A DNA stretch of 64,000 nt. Origin: Sphingobium estronivorans. GTDB taxonomy: Bacteria; Pseudomonadota; Alphaproteobacteria; Sphingomonadales; Sphingomonadaceae. Each line of letters begins with the position of its first letter. The stretch's first letter is position 1. The stretch covers positions 45,163-109,162 of the forward strand of contig NZ_LFCT01000021.1 of assembly GCF_008692605.1 (NCBI RefSeq). Reading direction: 5' to 3'. This document shows, piece after piece, positions 44,393-52,581 of the stretch. Position numbers and translations under genes: made by a program. The notes under the pieces were generated by a model. That model worked only from the letters and a program-made list of their open reading frames with translations, was not told the origin of the DNA and ran no database searches.

Positions 44393-46093
44393 CTAGGAGC
44401 GCGCGCTGTCCATCGCCACCGACGCGCGTTCCTGTCCTTCACCGGCCGCTCCCCCGCAATCGAACGAGAATTGCCGATAGTCCCCTTCCTTCACATCGGC
44501 GCACCATTTGCGATAATCCTTGGCGCTGCCGACATAGAGGAGGACGCGAAACTCATCCTTCCCTTCCTTGTTGGTATTGAAACCGGTGATCCAGGACTTG
44601 ACGCTGCTGATGAGCAGTTTCGCCTGCCCTTCCCGCACGAAATCGGTCCATTCGCGCTCGGCTTCGGGTTTCGCGTCAACGCATGGCAGGCCCTTCGCCG
44701 ACATGAAGTCGAGAAGGTCCATGATCCAGTTCACGCTGAATTCCAGCGCCGGCGTGAAGTTGCCGAGCGATGCGAGCGGCCCCCCAACCATGAAGAAGTT
44801 CGGGAAACCTGCGGCATGCACCCCCAGGAAGGTCTGGGGACCATGTTCCCACTTGTCCTTCAGCCTCGCGCCGTCGACGCCGCGAATGTCGATCCGGTCG
44901 AAACTGCCGGTGACCGCATCGAACCCCGTCGCGTAGACGATGATGTCGACATCCAGTTCGGCTTCGCTCGTGACGATGGATGAAGGCGTGATGCGCTCGA
45001 TCGGCGTTTCATTGACGTCGATCAGTTGGACATTGGGCTGGTTGTACACCTCGTAATAGCGCGTTTCCAACGGCACGCGCCGAGTCCCGAAACCATAGCT
45101 CCGGGGCGTCAGCCGCTCGGCGGTCTCGGTATCCTTGACCCGTTCACGGATCTTCCGGCGCATGAAGTCGGATACCACCTCGTTCGCCGCCGGGTCGACC
45201 GCGATGTCGCTGAAATTGGCTTTCCAGATTCCAATGCCCGGCTCGGCATAGAGCTTTTCCAGAAAGGCTTCGCGCTCCTCGTCCGACAGGTCGAAGACGC
45301 TGCGCGGGTCGGGATCGTGGATGAACCAGCTATTGGTCGAACGGCAGGCCGCGATCATCTCGGGATAGCGGGCCTTGACCGCCGGCTGCTCCTCTTGCGC
45401 GACCGGCGCATTGTTGAGTGGCGCGCAATAGTTGGGTGTCCGCTGGAAGACATAGAGTTGGGCGGCTGACTTGGCCGCTTCCTGGATCACCTGCACGCCC
45501 GTGGCGCCGGTGCCCACGACGGCGACCCGCTTGCCCGCGAACGACACCTCACGGTCGGGCCAGCGGGACGTGTGACAGGTCTCTCCGGCAAAGCTCTCCC
45601 GTCCCGGAATGGGCGGATAGGAAGGCAGGGTCAGCGGACCCACCGCAGCGATCAGATAGCGGCAGCGATAGTGATCGCCGCGCTCCGTCGTCAGCGCCCA
45701 GCCCTGTTCATCCGACTGATAATGGGCGGCCGTGACCAGGGTGTCGAACTGGATGTGCGGACGCAGGTCGAAACGGTCGACGACATAGTCGAAATAGCGC
45801 TGCAATTCCGGCTGCGCGGCGAACCGTTCGGACCAGTCCCATTCCTCCAGCAGTTCGGGCGAAAAGGAATAGCCATAGGAAGGCGCTTCCGAATCCAGCC
45901 TGGCGCCCGGATACCGGTTCCACCACCAGACCCCGCCCACGCCCTTGGCCGCTTCCAGCGCCAGGACGCGCAGGCCCGCCTGTTTCAACCGATAGAGCTG
46001 GTATATGCCGCCGACGCCGGTTCCGATGACGATTGCATCATAGTCGAAACGTCCATCATCGGCGTTCCAACCCTTGTCTTTCCGCAACAGCAT
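44393..46093 (-). CDS. Flavin-containing Baeyer-Villiger monooxygenase 3
   Basis: FAD- and NADPH-dependent monooxygenase of 566 residues. FAD motif GTGVGG (24-29), GGVWWWNRYPGARLD (53-67), BVMO fingerprint FAGETCHTSRWPD (168-180) and NADPH motif GTGATG; ATGFDAVTG lies further on. WWW replaces the more common TWYW. ATG 46093 has AAGGA upstream; a TTG at 46111 is weaker. It is a single-gene unit with a -35/-10 pair around the operator at 46132-46145 and its own terminator. Shared control with the Atu-type genes suggests that it works on a ketone in the same route, for example a cyclic or acyclic terpenoid ketone (inference). Confidence 0.87.
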   Translation of the reverse strand: MLLRKDKGWNADDGRFDYDAIVIGTGVGGIYQLYRLKQAGLRVLALEAAKGVGGVWWWNRYPGARLDSEAPSYGYSFSPELLEEWDWSERFAAQPELQRYFDYVVDRFDLRPHIQFDTLVTAAHYQSDEQGWALTTERGDHYRCRYLIAAVGPLTLPSYPPIPGRESFAGETCHTSRWPDREVSFAGKRVAVVGTGATGVQVIQEAAKSAAQLYVFQRTPNYCAPLNNAPVAQEEQPAVKARYPEMIAACRSTNSWFIHDPDPRSVFDLSDEEREAFLEKLYAEPGIGIWKANFSDIAVDPAANEVVSDFMRRKIRERVKDTETAERLTPRSYGFGTRRVPLETRYYEVYNQPNVQLIDVNETPIERITPSSIVTSEAELDVDIIVYATGFDAVTGSFDRIDIRGVDGARLKDKWEHGPQTFLGVHAAGFPNFFMVGGPLASLGNFTPALEFSVNWIMDLLDFMSAKGLPCVDAKPEAEREWTDFVREGQAKLLISSVKSWITGFNTNKEGKDEFRVLLYVGSAKDYRKWCADVKEGDYRQFSFDCGGAAGEGQERASVAMDSARS

Positions 46094-46125
46094 CCCAATT
46101 CCTTTTCGCAATGGATTGCTTCGAT

Positions 46126-46156
46126 CTTATATTACCATCTGGTAATTTATGTTCAA
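46126..46156 (-). promoter_or_regulatory. Promoter of BVMO 3 with candidate operator site 2 between -35 and -10
   Basis: On the minus strand TTGAAC (46151-46156) and TATAAG (46126-46131) are 19 bases apart. The palindrome TTACCATCTGGTAA (46132-46145) fills the spacer next to the -10. The same geometry is seen at 54662-54692. A repressor here would block polymerase directly. Confidence 0.55.
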
Positions 46157-46183
46157 CGATAATCCGGCCCGCGGCCCAGCGGT

Positions 46184-47695
46184 TCACCGCAGCTGAAGCA
46201 TCTCCCGAACCTTGAACTTCAGGATCTTGCCCGTCGCGTTGCGCGGCAGCGCCTGCGCCATCACCAGTTCCTGCGGATGCTTGAACTTCGCCAGATAGGC
46301 CGCGCAATGCGACCGCACCGCTTCAATGGTCACTTGCGTGCCGGGCGCGGCGACGATGACCGCGCAGCCGCTTTCCCCCCATCGTTCGCTCGGCACGCCG
46401 ACCACGGCGACCTCCGCGATTTCGGGCATCATGTACAATACCCGCTCGACCTCGGCGGGATACACATTTTCGCCGCCTGAAATATACATGTCCTTCAGGC
46501 GCCCTTCGATCTTGATATAGCCTTCGGGCGTCTTGTATCCGATGTCACCCGTCCGGAACCAACCGTCGACAAAGGCATCCGCGTCATTTTCAGGGCTGTT
46601 CCAATAGCCGGGCATGACATTCCTGCCCTTCGCCCAGATTTCGCCAGCCTCGCCCGGATCGGCCTCCCGACCCGCGTCCGCCATGATCCTGACGGTGCAG
46701 AACATCGACTCGCGCCCCGCATAGCCGACGGTGCGCTTCACATCCTCGCTGGCCATTGCGCAGACGATCCCGGTCGTTTCGGTCAGGCCATAGGCCTCAT
46801 GCACCAGCAGCCCACGCTCCTTCCACCGGATCAGCATCGCTTCGGGGATCGGCTCGGCCGACGCCAGCGCGACCTGGATGCGCGAGAAATCAGTCCTGTC
46901 GACATCGGGATGCGCGCCCAGCGCATTATAGATCGCGGGCAATCCCAGAAAATGCGTCACCGCCAGGTCAGGGTCGTGGATCGTCGCCAAAGTGCGTCCC
47001 GGATCGAAGCTGCGATCGACGACAGCGGTCCCGCCGATGAACAGGGCCGGCAGCGAAAAGCCCAGCATCGACCCGATGTGGAACAGCGGCATGATGGCAT
47101 AGCTGACGACATGGCGCGGCATGCCGTAAGTGATCAGCAAATTCTGCATTCCGGCGAATATGTTACCGTGCGTCAGCCGAACCCCCTTCGGCCGTCCGGT
47201 CGTGCCGGAAGAGTACATGAGCATCGCAAGGCGGTCGGGTGAATAATCGTCCTCCACCACGAAACTCTTGTCGGACGAGGGCGGAGAGAATTGCGCGCTG
47301 GCCACATCCAGCACCAATATTTGCAAATCGCTGTCCAGCGACTGGCCGATCGCATCCCATAGTTCGATCAGCTCACTGTCGACGAACAGCAGCTTCGGGT
47401 CCGCATCGCCGACGATATAACTCAGTTCATTTTGCGACAGGCGGAAATTCAGCGTCAACGCGACGCAGTTCGACCGCCAGCACGCCAGAACGATGGCCAG
47501 ATATTCCGACGAATTCATTATCAATATGCCGACGCGGTCTCCGGCCTTGACGCCGCGGTCGGCCAGAAGCTGGCAATAGCCGTCGATATTGGCCGAAAAT
47601 TGCCGGAAATTGGCCCTTCGCCCGGTGGAAAGGTCCACCGTGGCGAGGCTATCCGGCCGGGCATTCGCATGATAGGCGGCCCAATCGATTTTCAT
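46184..47695 (-). CDS. AMP-forming acyl-CoA synthetase (ligase)
   Basis: ANL-superfamily acid-CoA ligase of 503 residues that uses ATP to make an acyl-CoA with AMP release. The P-loop MLMYSSGTTGRPKG (about 160-173), EAYGLTETTG, GWFRTGDIGY and the hinge/lysine end LPRNATGKILKFKVRE with the catalytic Lys are all present. ATG 47695 follows GGGAGG. It ends the row that starts with the SCP-x thiolase at 51252. In the Pseudomonas Atu cluster the CoA ligase AtuH activates citronellate; this gene could fill that role, but the similarity to AtuH itself was not tested. Confidence 0.85.
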   Translation of the reverse strand: MKIDWAAYHANARPDSLATVDLSTGRRANFRQFSANIDGYCQLLADRGVKAGDRVGILIMNSSEYLAIVLACWRSNCVALTLNFRLSQNELSYIVGDADPKLLFVDSELIELWDAIGQSLDSDLQILVLDVASAQFSPPSSDKSFVVEDDYSPDRLAMLMYSSGTTGRPKGVRLTHGNIFAGMQNLLITYGMPRHVVSYAIMPLFHIGSMLGFSLPALFIGGTAVVDRSFDPGRTLATIHDPDLAVTHFLGLPAIYNALGAHPDVDRTDFSRIQVALASAEPIPEAMLIRWKERGLLVHEAYGLTETTGIVCAMASEDVKRTVGYAGRESMFCTVRIMADAGREADPGEAGEIWAKGRNVMPGYWNSPENDADAFVDGWFRTGDIGYKTPEGYIKIEGRLKDMYISGGENVYPAEVERVLYMMPEIAEVAVVGVPSERWGESGCAVIVAAPGTQVTIEAVRSHCAAYLAKFKHPQELVMAQALPRNATGKILKFKVREMLQLR

Positions 47696-47766
47696 ACACC
47701 CTCCCAATTTCCTTGTTGGACGGCGCGGGCCATTGTTACCTCATCGCCATCCTCCTGCACGAACGT

Positions 47767-48249
47767 CTATGGCGACGGCGCATCGGCGCTCCCGGCCGTC
47801 TCGAACTTCTCCACCGCCGCCATGAACGCGGGCGAAACCTCATAGTCGCGGATCGACAGCGGATCGAAAATGCGTTCCTTGAACTTCCAGCCCGATGCCG
47901 TGCGGACGACCTTGTCGTTCCACACGCCGAACATGCTCACCTCGCAGGGCGGTCCCATGTCGAGATAGAGCAGATAGTTGCGGATGCGGGCCTCGTCCCC
48001 GTCAATGTCGATGAGGATATTGGTCGTGACGCGACGGCCATTAACCGGGAAGTCCCGCACGAGCGCGCGAAGCTGGTCATATCCGCGACAGGACGGTTTC
48101 GAATTGCGGCGCTCGACAAAGCCGTCCTCCACCCAGCATTCCACATAGGCGTCCTCGTCCCGCCCGTCGAAAGCGAAGTCGTAGCGGGCGATGAGCCGCC
48201 GGATCTCTTCCATGTCGAGCAGATATTGCAGCTTCTCGGACTCGGTCAT
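47767..48249 (-). CDS. SnoaL-like / NTF2-like domain protein
   Basis: A 160-residue protein with the pattern of the nuclear-transport-factor-2 fold: LLDMEEIRRLIARYDFAFDG at the N-terminus, YVECWVEDGFVERR, GYDQLRALVRDF, then HIS-poor strands with VSMFGVWNDKVVRTASGWKFKERIF. Such proteins are cyclases, isomerases or dehydratases of small hydrophobic molecules, or have no known activity. ATG 48249 has GAAGAGGG; the frame runs open into stem-loop copy B upstream, which is not coding. It lies 71 bases ahead of the acyl-CoA synthetase start on the same strand. Confidence 0.75.
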   Translation of the reverse strand: MTESEKLQYLLDMEEIRRLIARYDFAFDGRDEDAYVECWVEDGFVERRNSKPSCRGYDQLRALVRDFPVNGRRVTTNILIDIDGDEARIRNYLLYLDMGPPCEVSMFGVWNDKVVRTASGWKFKERIFDPLSIRDYEVSPAFMAAVEKFETAGSADAPSP

Positions 48250-48352
48250 GCTGTTTCCCTCTTCTCCCCGGAGCGTGTTCCGACTCTCCAGGGCGGTGAC
48301 GATCTCATACCATCCTGCGCGGTCTTTGACCGACCACAAGTGGGTTTCGCTC

Positions 48353-48407
48353 AGGCGCCGCGCGGGCTTTACCAAGATGCGATGAGTCAAGCTCATCGCA
48401 TCTTGGT
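48353..48407. repeat. Dispersed stem-loop element, copy B
   Basis: Same element as 20962-21014 in the same orientation. Stem 48371-48386 pairs with 48392-48407 over 16 positions, loop TCAAG. On the minus strand it begins one base after the SDR stop codon, inside the row 51252-46184. It could reduce read-through into, or stabilise, the transcript. Confidence 0.65.
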
Positions 48408-48408
48408 A

Positions 48409-49236
48409 TCAGATATTCAGGCCGCCGCTGCAAAGCAGCACCTGCCCACTGATGTAGTTGGATTCGGGCGAACACAACAGATAGACGCTGTCGGCCGCCT
48501 CCTCCGGCGTCCCGGCTCGGCCGAACGGTATCAGAGAATTGAACGTGTTGATCAGTTCCGGCTGGATTCCGACCTTGATTTCGCGGCCCTGTACATCGAT
48601 CGCCGCCTGCTCGCCCTCGATGGCGCGGGTCAGGCGCGTTTCGATGAAGCCGAAGGCGACGCAATTCACATTGACCCTGTGACGCCCCCATTCCTTGGCC
48701 AGCGTCCGCGTCAGCCCGACGATGCCCGCCTTGGCCGACGAATAGCCGCTCTGCCCGAAATTGCCGTTCAGACCGGCGATGGACGAGATATTCACGACCT
48801 TGCGGAAGATCTCGCGCCCTTCGGCCGCTTCCTTCTTGGCCATGATGCGGATCGGCTCTGCCGCCGCCCGAAGGATCCGGAATGGCGCGACCAGATGGAC
48901 GTCGATCATTGCCTGGAACTGTTCGTCGGACGTTTTCTGGATCGTCGCATCCCAGGTATAGCCCGCATTGTTCACCACGATGTCGAGCCCGCCCAGACCA
49001 TCCATCGCAGCCTCGACGAAGCGGGTGGCGAAATCGTCGGCCGACACGCTGCCATTGACCGCCAGCGCCCGGCCGCCGGCCGCGTTGATCTCCGCCGCCA
49101 CCGCATCGCCCTCGACGGGATCGAGGTCGTTGACGACGACGCTCGCGCCCTCACTGGCCAGCTTCAGCGCCGTCGCCTTGCCGATGCCCCGTCCCGATCC
49201 GCTGACCAGCGCGACCTTCCCCTCAAGCTTGCCCAA
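48409..49236 (-). CDS. FabG-like SDR, probable 3-hydroxyacyl-CoA dehydrogenase
   Basis: Short-chain dehydrogenase of 275 residues with SGSGRGIG as cofactor loop, NNAGYTWD, ISSIAGLNGN with the catalytic Ser, YSSAK as YxxxK and YISGQVLLCSGGLNI at the end. The stretch EPIRIMAKKEAAEGREIFRKV inserts extra residues before the Ser strand, a pattern found in 3-oxoacyl reductase-like SDRs of beta-oxidation clusters. Its start lies inside the last codons of the MaoC gene (14-base overlap), so it is coupled to it. It probably oxidises the hydrated acyl-CoA before thiolysis. Confidence 0.82.
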   Translation of the reverse strand: MGKLEGKVALVSGSGRGIGKATALKLASEGASVVVNDLDPVEGDAVAAEINAAGGRALAVNGSVSADDFATRFVEAAMDGLGGLDIVVNNAGYTWDATIQKTSDEQFQAMIDVHLVAPFRILRAAAEPIRIMAKKEAAEGREIFRKVVNISSIAGLNGNFGQSGYSSAKAGIVGLTRTLAKEWGRHRVNVNCVAFGFIETRLTRAIEGEQAAIDVQGREIKVGIQPELINTFNSLIPFGRAGTPEEAADSVYLLCSPESNYISGQVLLCSGGLNI

Positions 49237-49663
49237 ATCTCGTCTCCCATATTTGTCGATTCAGCACCGCACGGCCCTGCAATTTGACGTCGCCGCATTC
49301 GTCGGCGGCGGTCAGGTCGAGCAGGATGCGATCGTGCGTCATGTCGCGAATATACGCCTCGCAGGTGATCGCCGCCCCCAGCTGGGTGATCGCCACGAAC
49401 CGCGTCGAAAACTCCAATATGCCCTCGGCCGGTCCCGCCTCCTCCAGCATCAGGCCCAGATAGGCCATGACCAGCATGCCGTGGGCGAACACGTCCGGAA
49501 AGCCCGCCGACCGGGCAAAGTCCAGATCGACATGGATCGGATTATGATCGCCCGAAGCGCCGCAATACAGCGCCAGCATGTGGCGCGAGATCGGCGGGAA
49601 GCTGCGCGAAAGAACCGGAGCGACCGGCCGTTCGGCGGCCAGACTGTCTTGCATATGAGCCAT
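49223..49663 (-). CDS. MaoC-like hot-dog enoyl-CoA hydratase subunit
   Basis: Hot-dog fold protein of 146 residues with the hydratase-2 motif YCGASGDHNPIHVDLDFA; Asp39 and His44 are the expected catalytic pair. FAHGMLVMAYLGLML follows as in (R)-specific enoyl-CoA hydratases. It lies three bases after the partner hot-dog gene (49666-50070), and the two probably form a heteromeric hydratase, as described for ChsH1-ChsH2 in steroid side-chain degradation and related MaoC pairs. It overlaps the following SDR start by 14 bases. Confidence 0.84.
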   Translation of the reverse strand: MAHMQDSLAAERPVAPVLSRSFPPISRHMLALYCGASGDHNPIHVDLDFARSAGFPDVFAHGMLVMAYLGLMLEEAGPAEGILEFSTRFVAITQLGAAITCEAYIRDMTHDRILLDLTAADECGDVKLQGRAVLNRQIWETRFGQA

Positions 49664-49665
49664 CC

Positions 49666-50070
49666 TCAGTTACGGATGACAAGGGTCCGCCGCACAGTGG
49701 CGACATGCGCGCCATGCTGGTTGGTGGCCTTGGTATCCTGAACGACGAAAAGGAGAGCGCCGCCCTTCTTCTCGAAAATGTCCGTCACCACGGTTTCGAG
49801 AAGAATCCGGTCGCCCGCCCGGACCGGCGCGAAATAGGTGAAGGACTGCTCGCTGTGCAGCAGCTTCGCCATGTCGATCCCCAGATCCTCGATGAACGCC
49901 ATCGGATTCTCGGACTCGATCATTTCCAGCGCGAAGAGATAGGTGGGCGGTGCGGTCTGCTCACCGGGTTGAGCGCAACCGATCACCTTGCGGAAGTTGC
50001 GCAGCCGCCCGGCCTCGACATGGGCCTGCACCGGCGCGAAGCGATGTCCGATCATATCCCTGGACAGCAT
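49666..50070 (-). CDS. MaoC-like N-terminal (FAS1-type dehydratase) hot-dog subunit
   Basis: A 134-residue hot-dog domain protein of the type that forms the non-catalytic or substrate-binding half of split MaoC hydratases. Pattern: IGHRFAPVQAHVEAGRLRNF at the start, LHSEQSFTYFAPVRAGDRIL in the middle, VVQDTKATNQHGAHVATVRRTLVIRN at the end. No Asp-His hydratase motif is present, which fits a partner role. Its ATG follows the thiolase stop by three bases. With the next gene it should make one enoyl-CoA hydratase. Confidence 0.78.
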   Translation of the reverse strand: MLSRDMIGHRFAPVQAHVEAGRLRNFRKVIGCAQPGEQTAPPTYLFALEMIESENPMAFIEDLGIDMAKLLHSEQSFTYFAPVRAGDRILLETVVTDIFEKKGGALLFVVQDTKATNQHGAHVATVRRTLVIRN

Positions 50071-50073
50071 GGC

Positions 50074-51252
50074 TCAGGCCCGTTCGTAGATGGTGACGAC
50101 GCAGGCGCCGCCCAGGCCGATATTGTGCTGCAACGCGACGCGCGCGCCTTCCACCTGCCTGACGCCCGCCTGCCCCCGCAACTGCCAGACCAGTTCCGCG
50201 CACTGGGCCAGGCCCGTCGCCCCCAGCGGATGCCCCTTGGACAGCAGGCCGCCCGACGGATTGACCACGACCTTGCCGCCATAAGTGTTGTCATTGTCGA
50301 GGATGAACCGCTCCGCCCCGCCCTCCGGCGCGAACCCCAGGGCTTCATAGGACAGGATTTCGTTCGCGGTGAAGCAATCGTGCAGCTCGACCACGTCCAC
50401 GTCGCCGGGGCCCATGCCCGCTTCCTCATAGGCGGTCCGCGCCGCGGCGGCGGACAGGTCCGCGCCGACGACCTTGATAAGGCTGGATTCGTTGAAGGTC
50501 GAAGGGAAGTCGGTCCGCATCGCCTGACCCGTGATGGCGATGTCGGCCTTCAGCCCTTTCCGGCGGGCAAAGGCCTCCGACACGATAATGGCGGCGCCCC
50601 CGCCACAAGTCGGCGGACAACATTGCAGGCGCGTGAGCGGCCCCAGCATCCGGGGCGAGGCGAGCACTTCCTCGACCGTCACTTCGTTGCGGAAGATCGC
50701 GCGTTCATTATGCCGGGCATGGCGGCGCGCCTTGACCGAAATGCGCGCGAAGATTTCGTCGCTGGTGCCGTAGCGCTGTTGATATTCAGCCCCTGCGCCG
50801 CCGAACAATTTGAGCGCCATGGGCGCGTTGCCCGTGTCATATTCCCGGTCGGCAATATCGGTGAACCGGCTGAGCGGCGAAGGCCGGTCGAGGTAATTTT
50901 CCTGCAAGGCGCCCGGCGTCATCTGCTCGAAACCCAGCGCAAGCACGCAATCGGCCGCGCCCGAGGCCACCGCCTGATGCGCCAGATAGAGCGCGGTGGA
51001 ACCGGTCGAACAATTATTGTTGACGTTGACGATCGGTATGCCGGTGCATCCGACCTCATATAAAGCCGACTGGCCGCTGGTCGAATCGCCATAGACATAA
51101 CCGACGAACGCCTGCTGCACATCGGCATAGTCCAGCCCCGCATCGGCCAGGGCATCACGCACCGCGGTCGCGCCTAGATCGCGATACATGCCCTGTCCCG
51201 GCTTTACGAAGGGTGTCATGCCGACGCCCGCAATCCTGGCCCTTGGCCCCAT
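50074..51252 (-). CDS. SCP-x-type 3-ketoacyl-CoA thiolase (lipid-transfer protein thiolase)
   Basis: Thiolase of 392 residues from the SCP-x/lipid-transfer-protein group, which cleaves branched 3-oxoacyl-CoAs in bile-acid and pristanic-acid beta-oxidation in animals and sterol side chains in bacteria. The nucleophile Cys81 lies in VNNNCSTGSTALYLA, HDCFTANE is typical, and NPSGGLLSKGHPLGATG gives the catalytic His and GHP motif. There is no SCP2 lipid domain. It opens a minus-strand row; operator site 3 lies 28 bases before its start. It should cleave off acetyl- or propionyl-CoA from a methyl-branched chain. Confidence 0.85.
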   Translation of the reverse strand: MGPRARIAGVGMTPFVKPGQGMYRDLGATAVRDALADAGLDYADVQQAFVGYVYGDSTSGQSALYEVGCTGIPIVNVNNNCSTGSTALYLAHQAVASGAADCVLALGFEQMTPGALQENYLDRPSPLSRFTDIADREYDTGNAPMALKLFGGAGAEYQQRYGTSDEIFARISVKARRHARHNERAIFRNEVTVEEVLASPRMLGPLTRLQCCPPTCGGGAAIIVSEAFARRKGLKADIAITGQAMRTDFPSTFNESSLIKVVGADLSAAAARTAYEEAGMGPGDVDVVELHDCFTANEILSYEALGFAPEGGAERFILDNDNTYGGKVVVNPSGGLLSKGHPLGATGLAQCAELVWQLRGQAGVRQVEGARVALQHNIGLGGACVVTIYERA

Positions 51253-51279
51253 GATCGATCCTCTTCCTCGTTCAACAAT

Positions 51280-51293
51280 TTACTCATGGGTAA
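51280..51293. promoter_or_regulatory. Candidate operator site 3, TTACTCATGGGTAA
   Basis: A near-perfect palindrome 28 bases before the SCP-x thiolase start. On the minus strand it is preceded by TATATTACCC and, further up, TTGAC, a layout shared with site 5. Confidence 0.7.
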
Positions 51294-51428
51294 TATAACA
51301 GTCGCCGCGCGTCAACCGCCTTGTCCCGGCGCAGGAGCATTTCGAACGGCACAAACCATGGCGAAAAATGATGCGGCGGCGCACGTAGCGGGCGCCATCC
51401 GCTCCTGCCGTATAGTGGCTGCTACTCG

Positions 51429-52475
51429 CTAACGCCGCGCAGGCACGGACGGCCGGTCGCAGGCCGTCGAGGAATAACGCGGCGCAGGCGCAGGTTGCAG
51501 CACGCCACCGACTTCGATGAACGTCCCGCGCGCGGCATTGTGCGGATGATGCGGCGCATCCAGCAACGACAGCACAGGCGTGACGCAAGCGTCCGTCCCG
51601 TCCAGCAACGCGCACCAATAAGCGCGTGGATGAAGCCTGAACAAAGCGGCAAGCTTTTCGCGCAGGAGAGGCCAACAGGCCGGATTCATCTGGTCATCGA
51701 AATCGTCATCCGCCTCGATCCCGATCCGCCGCCGCAGCTCGGCATAGAAGGGCGGCTCTATCGCGCCGACAGCGATGTGCTGCCCATCCGCGCATGCGTA
51801 ACAATCATAAAAATGGGCGCCGCCGTCGAGCAGGTTCACGCCGCGCTCGTCCCGCCATTGTCCGCCCGCGATCATGCCGTAAGTCATGGCGTTCAGCAGG
51901 GGCGCGCCGTCCGTCATCGCACAGTCGATCACCTGCCCGTCACCCCCGCCGCGAACAGCCAGCAGCGCGCTGACCATCGCGAAGGCGAGCAACATACCGC
52001 CGCCGCCGAAGTCGCCGATCAAATTCAGCGGGGGCACCGGCCTTTCGCCTGCGCGGCCGATGGCATGCAACACGCCGGACAGCGCGATATAATTGATGTC
52101 GTGGCCCGCCGCCTGCGCATAAGGACCGGTCTGCCCCCAACCGGTCATGCGGCCGTAGACCAGCTTGGGATTGTCGGCGAGCAACACGTCCGGACCGGCG
52201 CCCAGCCGTTCCATCACGCCGGGCCGATAGCCTTCGACCAGACCGTCCGCGCCGCGCACGAGTTCGCGCAACGCAGCCAGTCCCTCCGCCGACTTCATGT
52301 CGATCGTCACGATCGTCCGGGACCGCAGCAACGGATCTTTCACGTCCAGATACGCACCCGGCCGTTCCACCCGGATGACCTCCGCGCCATGATCGGCCAG
52401 CATCATGCACGCAAAGGGACCCGGACCGATGCCTCCCATTTCGACGATCCGGATTCCCGACAAAGGTCCTGGCAT
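51429..52475 (-). CDS. Alpha-methylacyl-CoA racemase-like class III CoA-transferase
   Basis: Family III CoA-transferase fold protein of 348 residues with the pattern of alpha-methylacyl-CoA racemase. It has GIGPGPFACMMLADHGAEVI near the start, GYRPGVMERLG, WGQTGPYAQAAGHDINYI with His125-Asp126, and NLIGDFGGGGM with Asp155; His126 and Asp156 are the catalytic pair in the mycobacterial racemase MCR. It would turn 2R-methylacyl-CoA into the 2S form needed by acyl-CoA dehydrogenases, which supports a methyl-branched substrate. ATG 52475 follows AGGGAGA. It lies between the amidohydrolase and the thiolase row. Confidence 0.85.
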   Translation of the reverse strand: MPGPLSGIRIVEMGGIGPGPFACMMLADHGAEVIRVERPGAYLDVKDPLLRSRTIVTIDMKSAEGLAALRELVRGADGLVEGYRPGVMERLGAGPDVLLADNPKLVYGRMTGWGQTGPYAQAAGHDINYIALSGVLHAIGRAGERPVPPLNLIGDFGGGGMLLAFAMVSALLAVRGGGDGQVIDCAMTDGAPLLNAMTYGMIAGGQWRDERGVNLLDGGAHFYDCYACADGQHIAVGAIEPPFYAELRRRIGIEADDDFDDQMNPACWPLLREKLAALFRLHPRAYWCALLDGTDACVTPVLSLLDAPHHPHNAARGTFIEVGGVLQPAPAPRYSSTACDRPSVPARR

Positions 52476-52494
52476 GCATTCTCCCTTTTCATGC

Positions 52495-52540
52495 GGCAGC
52501 GCCCGCACAGGCGCGCTGCCCCTCCGCCGTCCTGCGGCGG
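52495..52540 (-). other. Tandem stem-loops between amidohydrolase and racemase genes
   Basis: Two short perfect stems, 52524-52529 with 52535-52540 (six pairs) and 52495-52502 with 52513-52520 (eight pairs, GGCAGCGC), fill the 106-base gap after the amidohydrolase stop. No U-tract follows, so partial termination or transcript processing is possible. Confidence 0.35.
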
Positions 52541-52581
52541 TCAGGAAAGGGGCGCAGAACGACTCCGCGCCCGTCGCCTGT

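Noticed and set aside
7684..51252. Idea that the island is a steroid-degradation cluster
   Set aside because: KstD-like, IpdC-like, split dehydrogenase and SCP-x features hint at it, but no KshAB, HsaABCD or other ring-cleavage genes are in the window, and the Atu markers point to isoprenoids.
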